In this document: one piece after another, positions 32,553 to 41,349 of the stretch
Position numbering within the stretch: position 1 is the stretch's first letter
Layout: each line of letters starts with the position of its first letter
From: Plenodomus lindquistii
Lineage: Eukaryota; Ascomycota; Dothideomycetes; Pleosporales; Leptosphaeriaceae
NCBI GenBank assembly: GCA_025504975.1
Contig: JANUWI010000006.1
Span: forward strand, 806,001 to 870,000
Length of the DNA: 64,000 nt
Reading direction: 5' to 3'
Notes under the pieces: generated by a model
Databases searched by the model: none
What the model was told of the DNA's origin: nothing
What the model saw: the letters and a program-made list of their open reading frames with translations, nothing else
Program-made: the position numbers and the translations under genes

Positions 32553-34187
32553 TCATTCCGCGCCCGGGGGGCTGAAGCCTTCAAAGTCGGTGGCCAGCTC
32601 GGCGTCAGAAGACTCTGGAACCCGATCCTCTGGAAGACGAGCCGTTCCTCTACCGGCGCGTTGACGGAGGACACCTCTGCCACGCTTAACATTCCGCACA
32701 GGTTCATCATCGTCGTCCTCGTCGGTACTCTCACGGGCATGCTTCCTGCTGGTCGACGTAAGGCCGGTGCCAGACGCCTCTTCTTCCGCCTCTTCTTCCG
32801 CCTCTTCTTCCGCCTCCTCACCGGCTGCGTGTCCCTCGATGTCCTCACGACCACCATGTTCATCATCTCCCTCGCCGGCCGCGTGTCCCCCGATGTCCTC
32901 GCGATCGTCATCTTCGTCGTCCTCGTCGCCGGCATTCGTATTGCGCGCCGTGCTCGCTGCAAGGCTGGTGGCCCGGCTAGCGGAACGACTCAAACTTCGA
33001 GAGCGAGAGCGCGCCCGCTCACCATGCATGGTGCGAACCATTCCTGTGATAGCCGTCTTTGTGTTGCCTTTGCCATCCTCTAATGGGTAAGTGTCGAGGT
33101 CGACGAGCTTGTCGACAATGTCGGCGAGGACGCTATCGGCCATCGTGCGATCCCAAGTGTCAACATCAGATTCCGCATCATTCAGCCTATTCAGTTCCTC
33201 TTCTACCCAAGCTCGGATGAGCTTCTTCTCTGATGAGCTGAAGTCGGTAGGCCAAACTGCTGAGGTCGCGTCCAAGGCTGGAAACGTTGAAATCCATTTT
33301 TGCATCGCAAAGTCTAACGCGTTGCGAAGGACCGCTAATTCCTTCATGATCTTCTCGGATGTCTCCGACTCCTCGATCGATGTTGATAGCGACGCCGCCA
33401 TCGCCATTCGTGTCTGGGCCGGCTCGGGGACGGTGAGTTCCAGACTGAGCGACATCAGGAACTGGCTGAGACGTGGGTCTTCCAAGTCGGCATTTCCTGT
33501 GGAAAAGTCAGCACCATGAAACCAGTAAATGAAGTAAAACGTACCGTAAACCATCTTCAGTTGCTCGAAGAGAATGTCGTGGTTAACAGAGAAGTCTGAG
33601 GAGAGGTCGGCCATGTTGGCCATCGTATCATACAAGAACTCAGCGATGTCGGTGGCCTGTTTCAGCTCACTGCTGATGTCTTCATCTTGGTCTCGGAGCC
33701 GGAATTTCTTCCAACCTGGCGGCTTGATTTTCCGGAGAACAGCCAGTGTGCCGGTTGAGACTCGGGTGTTGGCACCGGTCAACATCAGGTTGGAGAGCAC
33801 GGCTTGTGTGCGTGCCAATTCGACTGGATCGGCATTCTCGCTCTTCTTCCCCTTCTTGCTCTTTGTAGCCGGCGTAGAAGCTGCTTTCGATGATGAGGCC
33901 ACCGCCGTGTTCTCGCTCGTGGCCGGTGCAGAAACTGCTTTCGAGGATGAGGCCACCGCCGTGTTCTCGCTCGTGGCCGGTGCAGAAACAGCAGTTGAGG
34001 TTGTAGCAGCGCTAACAGCTTGGGCGCGCGTGTATTCTGCGATGAGTGTAGCTTTGTTTCCCGAACGGCGCACCTTGCCAAAGACTCCTTTCTCGTGCAT
34101 TTCCTTGAGTATGTCTCGCATCTCGCCAACCGTCTTTTCCTGGAATTCGGCTACAGGAACTCGACCGACGTCGTCCTCAGAGTCCAT
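32553..34187 (-). CDS. SAP-domain protein of the recombinase element
   Basis: The first ATG in frame is at 34187. A 48-bp segment at 33544-33497 has perfect intron signals (GTACGT, CTGAC, CACAG) and is a multiple of three, so the product is 528 residues spliced or 544 unspliced. Residues about 16-50 (KTVGEMRDILKEMHEKG ... SGNKATLIAEY) fit a SAP/HeH DNA-binding helix-extended loop-helix. Next is an 18-residue tandem repeat (AVSAPATSENTAVASSSK, twice), an alpha-helical middle of unknown fold, an RS-rich stretch (RARSRSRSLSRSASRA), an acidic Glu/Asp block with a repeated (D/E)REDI.GHAAGE unit, and a basic tail. This suggests a nuclear, chromatin-bound protein. Function is unknown. It shares the RCCGGY-rich DNA of its two neighbours. 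Confidence 0.75.
   Translation of the reverse strand: MDSEDDVGRVPVAEFQEKTVGEMRDILKEMHEKGVFGKVRRSGNKATLIAEYTRAQAVSAATTSTAVSAPATSENTAVASSSKAVSAPATSENTAVASSSKAASTPATKSKKGKKSENADPVELARTQAVLSNLMLTGANTRVSTGTLAVLRKIKPPGWKKFRLRDQDEDISSELKQATDIAEFLYDTMANMADLSSDFSVNHDILFEQLKMVYGTFYFIYWFHGADFSTGNADLEDPRLSQFLMSLSLELTVPEPAQTRMAMAASLSTSIEESETSEKIMKELAVLRNALDFAMQKWISTFPALDATSAVWPTDFSSSEKKLIRAWVEEELNRLNDAESDVDTWDRTMADSVLADIVDKLVDLDTYPLEDGKGNTKTAITGMVRTMHGERARSRSRSLSRSASRATSLAASTARNTNAGDEDDEDDDREDIGGHAAGEGDDEHGGREDIEGHAAGEEAEEEAEEEAEEEASGTGLTSTSRKHARESTDEDDDDEPVRNVKRGRGVLRQRAGRGTARLPEDRVPESSDAELATDFEGFSPPGAE
33881..33988. repeat. Two tandem 54-bp units inside the SAP-protein gene
   Basis: Units 33881-33934 and 33935-33988 are nearly identical, each encoding the same 18 residues and each containing one GCCGGT site. 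A third, diverged half-unit follows. Near identity at the DNA level implies a recent duplication. Confidence 0.85.
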
Positions 34188-34825
34188 GGTGACGTGAAGA
34201 GTGTAGCGCAATCGCCGGCGTTGGGACGGTGGAATAGATGTAGCGGTCGGTGGGCTTGGGAGGGGAGGAGGCGGTTGCGTGAAGTGTCGCAATCACTGGT
34301 CAGATGATGCAGCAGTGTAGAAGGTGTGTAGGGCGGAGTTCGGATGGTGTGAGCAGAAAAAAGAGTCTGATGTTGACGAGCAGATGTAGACTAGCTCAGT
34401 TGCGGGCGTTTGTCGTGGCGGTAACTGCGCGGGCGAGGGCAGAGGTGAAGGCGGGTATGAGAGCGAGATCGCGCGATGAGAACCTGGGACCGTCGGCTTA
34501 CAACATAATGTTACATTTTTTGTGTTTTTAAGTTTTCTTATGACTACTGAGTGACGCATTCGCTAGGTGTGGCATCATCGGCCTGAGTTCACGTCTGGAC
34601 TCAAATCTGATGATGCCTGTGTTCGCATGAATTGAACCAAATCCAAGAAGAGAAAGCAAAAAAAAAATGGAAACAGGAAACCAGAACCACATCCCTTTTT
34701 GTAGATGCTGCATTCATGCGTCCCAGAAAATCAGAAATCAGGAGATCAGAGTATAAACCTGGAGAACCACACACGGAAGTGTGCATCGCAAGTCCCAGTG
34801 TCGTAGCCGGCCGTTACACCTTTCA
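34188..34825. other. Spacer between SAP gene and 594-aa gene
   Basis: Promoter of the SAP gene and 3' region of the 594-aa gene. Contains GCCGGC at about 34,212 and 34,809. No additional gene seen. Confidence 0.6.
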
Positions 34826-36610
34826 CTATTCCTCCTCGCTTTCGTCGCTGTCTTCCTCGCTATCTTCGTCCTCGACCTTTTCACTGGTAACATCTTCCAT
34901 GTTCTCCGTGAATGGGTCCGCCGGCCATCCACTTTCGCGTTCATCGACAACACCATTCTCTGGTGGCGCCATAGGGTCCGGAGTGGATGTCAGATACTCC
35001 TCAAGGGCCATGGGGTCTCCGAGCTGTGCATGGCCCTCGGCGCCGGCTGATGCTGATGGATTGAAAGTGGTATCGACCTCTTCTGACTTGACTCCTTCGA
35101 TCCCCCACGCCTTGCGAAAATTCTTCTCTTTCTCACGGTCAAGGTCGGAGTCATCCGCTGGTGTAATGGCGCGTTTTGCTCTCTTCGTTCGTCCGGCGCC
35201 GGTGACCATTTCGCTCCTGCCGCGCTTCGTGGGAACATTTGCTGATGGTTGCGCCGGTCCGCCTCGCTTCATAAACCTATTTGTCTGCTTACTGCGACCG
35301 TGAGTTGTGAGAAAGGAATCGCTTGCCGGTGCAATACCGGGGCCCTTGAATGTTCCGCCGGTACGCTTGACGTCTTCGAAGGTGAAACCCAGGAACTGCC
35401 TGTCATCGAACTCTTGTAATCCCGTTCGGACGACTTGAGAGGGGGCGATGACGTTACCCTTTTTGGAGATCGGGGACTTTTTCTGCAGGCGGATGTTACC
35501 CTCGACATCAACACCAAAGTCGGGGTGCAGCATCGCGACGATAACGCCGTCTTGCAGGCGAACCGAAAGTCGTATCAAAGATTTGCTTGAAGAGTCGCAG
35601 CCGGGGCAACATTTGAAGTTCGACGCGAATATGAGCTGGGCGCCGGCAAAATACCCAGAGAGATGCGTCGACTTACACATCTTCGCGGCGCGCTCATCCT
35701 CAATCTTGCATTTCGGAGCGCGGTCTGGCAGTTGCCACGTTGTGTACATTGCCATTGGAATCTTCTTGAGTGATTTGCCCCCGTCGTTAGCAGCGATAAC
35801 CCATTGTGTCATTGCTGCATGGGTTTCTCCTCTTCTCCATGATTTCTCCTGTCTCTGCGTCTGAACCTCGAGAGACTGAGGAGCATCTGGGAGTGCTAGC
35901 GGGACGTTGTTTTGCCGGCCCAGTGTCGGCTGCGGATGCCATATTGACATTGGCTGTGGAGGACCAAAGAGATCGAACTCATCCGCGAGGATGTCACCCT
36001 TGGTCTTCTCGTGTTCAAGCCACATTGATGTGAGCGCCGAGATTGGTGCCTCTCTGGGTACAGGCTTGTTCATGCTTGCGGACAGGGAGATATCCATGGG
36101 ATTGAGTTCCAGTTCGAACCCGGATGCCAGCGCCGTAAGCTTCTGTTGGATGAGAGCGCTCTGGTACCTGGCTACGACCGGCATAGTCGACTTGTCGAAG
36201 ATGTTTTCTCGCCGGCTATGCTCAAGCTCTTCTGACACAACGCTTGCCCACGCACCGAGACCTGCGGCGTGTTCTTGGATGTCGGTAATGGCCTCCAACA
36301 GCCCGCTCATGTCTATTGTTCCTTTCGACAGCTTTTGCGTTGTGGATTTGCTGGTGGTAATGCGACTTCCGCCGGAGATCTGCTGATTGTCCTCGGACTC
36401 ACGTCCACGCTCGATGTCTTCGAACGACTCTTGTTTCACGTCGACAGAGGCAAAATGCGCATCAGACGGGCCGTCGCCGGCGTCTGGTTGGAAAGTGGAC
36501 ATGTTTTCGATATTGAGACCGGTAGAGTCAGAAGGGGAAGCGCCGGCTCCAGTAGGGGTTCGTGCTGGATGTTGGCCTGGCTCCGGTTGACGGCCGGCGT
36601 GTCCAGTCAT
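34826..36610 (-). CDS. Unknown 594-aa protein of the recombinase element
   Basis: Uninterrupted frame of 594 residues from ATG 36610. No known domain recognised. The N-terminal 100 residues are disordered and contain a sumoylation-like VKQE. A helical region follows (SGLLEAITDIQEHAAGLGAW, VVARYQSALIQQKLTALASG). The middle has a cysteine group (C...C in CKIEDERAAKMCKS, then KCCPGCDSSSKSL) that could bind zinc, next to a beta-rich part SLIRLSVRLQDGVIVAMLHP. A basic nuclear-localisation-like GRTKRAKRA comes next, and the tail is acidic, ending in a run of D/E/S. Likely nuclear. It lies between the recombinase and the SAP gene on the same strand and carries many RCCGGY sites, so I infer it belongs to the same element. 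Confidence 0.75.
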   Translation of the reverse strand: MTGHAGRQPEPGQHPARTPTGAGASPSDSTGLNIENMSTFQPDAGDGPSDAHFASVDVKQESFEDIERGRESEDNQQISGGSRITTSKSTTQKLSKGTIDMSGLLEAITDIQEHAAGLGAWASVVSEELEHSRRENIFDKSTMPVVARYQSALIQQKLTALASGFELELNPMDISLSASMNKPVPREAPISALTSMWLEHEKTKGDILADEFDLFGPPQPMSIWHPQPTLGRQNNVPLALPDAPQSLEVQTQRQEKSWRRGETHAAMTQWVIAANDGGKSLKKIPMAMYTTWQLPDRAPKCKIEDERAAKMCKSTHLSGYFAGAQLIFASNFKCCPGCDSSSKSLIRLSVRLQDGVIVAMLHPDFGVDVEGNIRLQKKSPISKKGNVIAPSQVVRTGLQEFDDRQFLGFTFEDVKRTGGTFKGPGIAPASDSFLTTHGRSKQTNRFMKRGGPAQPSANVPTKRGRSEMVTGAGRTKRAKRAITPADDSDLDREKEKNFRKAWGIEGVKSEEVDTTFNPSASAGAEGHAQLGDPMALEEYLTSTPDPMAPPENGVVDERESGWPADPFTENMEDVTSEKVEDEDSEEDSDESEEE

Positions 36611-36635
36611 GTTGATGCCGTGCTTGTTTGTTCCT

Positions 36636-36636
<1 letters not shown>

Positions 36637-36683
<47 letters not shown>
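36637..36683. repeat. (GT)n microsatellite, about 23 units
   Basis: Uninterrupted GT on the + strand, 27 bp upstream of the start codon of the 594-aa gene, thus in its 5' UTR or core promoter as CA repeats. Confidence 0.95.
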
Positions 36684-36687
<4 letters not shown>

Positions 36688-36800
36688 AACTCGTATTGCG
36701 TAGGAGGATGTGAGAGGTTTGGTGAAGAGTGGAGGAGGAGGAGGAGTGGACGAAGGAGAGTGGAGGAGGAAGGGCAGTGGAGGTATCTTATATGCGGATC

Positions 36801-37112
36801 CTGTTGCGCGCAATTGGCAACGGGGTGAGAGAAACTGGGATGGTATGTAGCGGTGAGGGCTGTCAGGCCCAAATGAGCGTACATACTGCGATTTCGAGGT
36901 GAGTCTGGTGGTGATTCCCTCGCAAGCCATACGTCTCTCTCACTTGTAATAGTCTCCTGTCGTGCGCAACTAGAAATATGGTGTAAGAAACTGGGATGGC
37001 ATGTAGCGGTGAGGGCTGTCAGGCCCAAATGAGCGTATATACTGCGATTTCGAGGTAAGTCTGGTGGTGATTCCCTCGCAAGCCATACGTCTCTCTCACT
37101 TGTAATAATCTC
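36801..37112. repeat. Two-copy 156-bp tandem duplication
   Basis: Copy 1 (36801-36956) and copy 2 (36957-37112) match at about 90 per cent by eye, most strongly over the last about 130 bp, and diverge in the first about 28 bp. Both lie in the promoter-side region of the 594-aa gene. No coding capacity seen. Confidence 0.85.
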
Positions 37113-37435
37113 CAGATTTCTGCCAACCGCTGCCAATGAACTTCGGTCCACGTACCATCACCTTGTGCATATTCATGATCGTTCAACCATGTAGTCCTCA
37201 TTCTGAGCCAACATCGCGCATAGCCCGTTCACACGTCGACATTATTACTGACCCGGTAATCGCTTGAAAGTCTATGATTGACGGCACTCACTTGCATTGT
37301 ACCTATCGACATTTCCCTTTTGATGCAAGGGTGTGCAAAGTCAATACATATCCGCCGGCCACGTCGACGTTGCGGCGGTCGGCTTCAGCCTGCTCGAGCA
37401 CTTGGACGATGCGGCGACCGGTAACTCGCCGGCTG

Positions 37436-40123
37436 CTAAGCCCTAGCTTTACCCTTGCCCTTGTACGTCTGTACCGGCTCCTCGCCTTCATCATCATCAT
37501 CATCGTCATCATCAGCACCGCCAAACTCTTCCTCTGTATCCTCCTCTGTGCTCTCCTCCGACTCATTTGCATCCCAAAATTGCTCTGGATGTTTCTTTGT
37601 CGCATGTTTGACCCATGCATTCGTTGTCCCAAATTTGCGGTTGGTGCACATGGGACAGGCAATTTGTGCCGACTTTCCACCGGCTGCCAGGATTGCGTTG
37701 CAGGCCTTCTTCAGCTGACTCTCCCTGGTGTGCCGGCTACTCTTCAAGTGTTTGTTTAGATTCGCGCGAACATACAACTGGTCCCGAGCCTTGTCGTCGG
37801 TGGTGGGGTCTAGTCGACATAGATAGCAGGGCAGACGAGATGCGGGGAGACTTGTCTAGTAGTTCAAAAGTCAGCTGGGCACCGGCCAATCGATGCGATA
37901 CAAGTCTTCAATACCTTTGCAGTCCATGCTTTCAGGAAAGCCATTCGCTCATCGTCGGTCGGCGCGACACCATCTTCTCCATCAGCTTCAGTGACCCCGG
38001 CTTGGTTGGCTACGCGAATTGTCTCTCCATCTGGCGCTGAGTCCCAGTCGGCCGGTGCGCCACGATGATGTTCATCAGCGGCTTCGTCGTGCTGGTCGAT
38101 GGCGTCGATGTCGACATCGGCGTCGGCGTCGGCGTCGTCGGCTCCTGCATCATCGTCATCCCCATCCGCATGTTCTTGTTCATTCAGCATGTGCAGCCGT
38201 GCATCAAGATCCCCTTGGATCGATGCTTGGGCGCTCTCGACATCTTTCACAAGCTTCTTGGATGCTCCACCGGATCCGACATGTAAACCGCGTGGTGTCT
38301 TTCCAGTCTGTACGGCCGACTTCATCTCGCCGGCAATGTCTGTACGGACAACGAGACGAAGCGACTTGCGCAGCTTTTGCAAAAGTAATTTGCGCCGGTA
38401 GTACACCTGCGAGTTCTCGGATTAGTGCACGCCGTTTAGTCTCATATGAGGATGCCTCGTACCTCGTTTAAAGCTCTGAGAATGTCATCTGCGCCGACAG
38501 TCCCATCCTGGCTGATCTTCTGCAACATGCCCCGGTACAGGCCAATGATATAGGCGGTGTATCCTGTTGGGACATCGACATCCTCTGGAGTGTTGTCCAT
38601 GATGAACTTGCGCAGGGCATCAACGGTATCTTTCACTTCCACCTGCATGTTGATGTATTCTTCGTTCTCTCTCAATTTTTCCTCGACGCGCCGGCCCACC
38701 TCATCTTTCAATGTCTGTGCAAGATCTGCATCGGCGTCTGGGTTGTAGGCGGTGATGAGAGACTGGCGAAACAACTTTTGCAGATCTAATCGCGATTTGC
38801 CACTATCTCTGCCCCAGCGGTAAGCCTGTATGTCAATATCGCCCACACCGACCGTGTCGTACCTCTCGTGTGAGTGTGAGTCCGGTCTGTGGCCGGCGAC
38901 TTCCTTGGTAAGTTCAAGATTGAAGCCACGCTTCATCTCAATAATGCGTGTACGTCTGAAGCAATACATGGTGTTTCGCTCCGGTAAGCCAGCCTCTAGA
39001 CACATTGCCTGTAGCTTAGGATTGAGCGCGTTGAAGTTCATCGGGGTATCTGGGAGTGTACGTTCAGCTTGATCACAAGCAACAAATACAGCCTGAGCGT
39101 TGACTTTAGCATCAACCTTGAGGAACATATCTTTCGTAGTAGTGATGTACTCAAGGCCTCCAGGAAAAAGCCCACGGTGCAACGCCAACCCAAGCAAGAC
39201 CAACGTAAGATCCAACTCTAGCCGGTGTGAGGTTTCTGGGAGGAACAGGAAGGTTTTTTGCCGCTCGGCAAATTGCTCGGTATAAGCGTCTCGGTTGCCT
39301 TTCATGAAACGGAAGGTGATGCGGAAGCACACCCTGCCGTCCTCATTCTTGAAGAATTGGACGTCAGACCATCGGAGTGTCTCGTCGGTCGTGCGCACAG
39401 CACCCGTGGACAACGTATCGCCTTTTCCATAGCCCTTGGTGACCGTGATGGACCCCGGCCGTACACCGGTAGTCCAGGCGAGTAGCCATGCGGCGAAGTG
39501 CTGCTTGCTGTTGTCGACGCCTCTCTGAGACGACATTATGACCCTGTACAGCATGGATAACTCCTCGTCGGTGAGTAGCAGCTTCTCTCTCGACGCCGTG
39601 CTGAGAGTAAAGTGCGTCGCCAATTGATGAATCCATTTCATTAATGACGTATGCCAGCTAATGAAGATGGCAGAGAAGTCTTTGACGAACAGAGCATTCC
39701 ACCAGTACAAAGAGTGCTTGATCTCGTACAGTGTCGCCACTACGGGCCGGTGTAAGTAAGTTGCTTGTGTACGGTCAAGAGAAGGTGAAACATACCCTTG
39801 ATCTTGTCTGCGAGTTGGCCTTGCGAAGTGTGGACCACTCCAACGAGATAGTCCATCTGGCGCTGTGTGATTGTGGACCGATCCCATATTTGGGTGCGAT
39901 CTACCAGGTCGAATTGGTCTTTGCAGAAGTACTCGAAGTCGTCTAAGTGGGCTTTGCGCCGGCGCCGGGTGCGGTAGGCGGACGGATCATAGAAAGTATG
40001 AGCTTCTTTGAGTTTGGCTAGCCCTTCAAGTTCGGTGATCTTGAAGCCAGCCCACTTGCGAGATCGGCGCACTGTAGGCGCGTGTGACTCGTTGGCCGGT
40101 GCGCCGGCAAATCGATCTGCCAT
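37436..40123 (-). CDS. Tyrosine recombinase with C-terminal C2H2 zinc fingers (DUF3435/captain-like)
   Basis: Four exons join in frame: 40123-39796, 39739-38463, 38406-37915 and 37855-37436 (introns 56, 56 and 59 bp), giving 838 residues. An N-terminal helical domain (about 1-190) precedes the catalytic fold. Visible active-site pattern: TTGVRPGS with Arg203, then LRWSDVQFF and RFMKGN (lysine-containing beta strand), YCFRR at 368-372 (the box II H/Y-x-x-R position), GHRPDSHSHERY with His393 and candidate nucleophile Tyr403. A coiled, basic region and an Asp/Ala-rich acidic linker follow. The last exon holds two zinc fingers: CYLC...HLKSSRH and CPMC...HATKKH. The block around KG and LALHRGLF resembles DUF3435 (FluG-like) proteins, the captains of Starship elements; Crypton kinship is the alternative. 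All catalytic positions look intact. Confidence 0.82.
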
Positions 40124-41349
40124 TCTCGGTGCAGTTGCAGCAACGGCAGAGGTTGTTGTCGCAGTCGTGGGTTGTGGTGTGGGTGAGAGAGCAAGTGGTG
40201 GGTGGTGATGTTTACTCTATTTGGCGTGTGGGGCAAGCGACGCGCTAAGCCTGCATCGGGAGCCAACCTACTGTTGGACCGCCCCACCAAGACGCGTACC
40301 TTGCATAGTTGACAGCGGGGTAAGTTACCGGTGGCGGAAATTTTTTGATTGTGAACTAAACTAAGGTTATGCCTTGGATGTTTGGTATTGGATCCATGCT
40401 TCTCATTCACATGTTTAAAATGAGGTCGCGCTTGAATTGACGATTCAAAAAAAAAACTGATAGTCCGAAAAGACAAGTTCTGGACATTGTCTACGTTCTG
40501 TATCTACAAAAACATGTGTGCCATGGTTGTATTTCGTACATAGTTGCGTAGTCGCTCCAACCGGAGAAGTACCAGTGTCCATCTGACAACTTATGCTGCT
40601 TCCTGTGCCGGTAGCGGTCAAATGTTTATTTGATCGCTGACGATGGTCTTTGCGCCGGCGCTAGGGTAGAGGGTTCGTATAACGTCATTGACTTTGTATC
40701 TTTGGGAAGTTTGCAATATCAATGACAATATAGTATCCCAATCGTGAGGATTTACATTCAAACATTCTTCAAAGTGTGTTTTACGCCGGTGTGGTGAGTG
40801 TTGGCGTAATGTGATTGTTGGCATATTAGGTAAGGTAAGAAGTGTTGATTGGGAGTTGCTCAGAGAACTTCCCATCTAGTATCTCCAGTACTCACAATTG
40901 GGTGATCAACACCGAGCATACATCAAAGGTAGTCACCATGGCGCAGCTACTCATCCTCATAGCAGGAGCTAGGGATTCTCTATCAACAGTCCTCTGGATC
41001 CGAACACCCAAATTGAGTGGCAGTCCCCTGGCCTACGCCAAGACAACAAGTCGTGGCGCAAGACGAGCATTGGATCAAGTCATCGGCGGTTTGGATGGTT
41101 TGTCCATTAATAGGTGGGTAGCTCGCAGATGCCATCCCTCAATCTTTCTAGGGTGTACAAGGTCATGGTAATCTCGACCAAAATGTCTGTTAATGGATTG
41201 GGGTGTATACCGAGTTCATGCTCGCGGTACAAAATGGTAATGAAAGTTGACATATTTGGAACGCTGGTTCGAAGGATGCTCGCGTTTGAGAGTAAGCGTA
41301 GGCTCGTAGTCAACTATGAGCCGACAATGTGGGTATGTGGCGCGAAATG
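40124..41349. other. Recombinase promoter region and right element edge
   Basis: Noncoding. RCCGGY sites continue at about 40,328, 40,608, 40,652 and 40,785 and then stop. Beyond about 40.85 kb nothing is recognisable until the Copia relic. Confidence 0.6.

Larger units (their letters stand above)
36611..37435. other. Intergenic region with microsatellite and tandem duplication
   Basis: 825 bp between the recombinase stop and the 594-aa gene start. It contains a (GT)n tract directly upstream of the ATG and a 156-bp tandem duplication, listed separately. RCCGGY sites at about 37,350-37,432 lie beyond the recombinase stop codon. Confidence 0.7.
32450..40800 (-). mobile_element. Candidate tyrosine-recombinase element carrying three genes and dispersed RCCGGY sites
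   Basis: Three intact minus-strand genes (recombinase, 594-aa unknown, SAP protein) share one DNA signature: CCGG occurs about 69 times by hand count and about 51 of these are RCCGGY. Equal-length stretches at 1-8 kb and 41-49 kb hold about 13 CCGG each, and about 4 in the left one are RCCGGY. The recombinase gene lies at the right end and points inward, the layout known for captain genes of Starship elements. The right limit is probably near 40.8-40.9 kb, where the motif stops and the Copia relic begins soon after. The left limit is uncertain, between about 30.9 and 32.45 kb. I found no convincing terminal repeats or target duplication by eye. Confidence 0.6.

Noticed and set aside
32429..33090. 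Alternative frames on both strands over the SAP gene C-terminus
   Set aside because: They translate the acidic and RS-rich repeats out of frame; the chosen frame carries the SAP domain and the intron signals.
32300..40950. Terminal inverted repeats or target-site duplication of the recombinase element
   Set aside because: Visual comparison of both edges gave no match longer than chance; left as undetermined rather than claimed.
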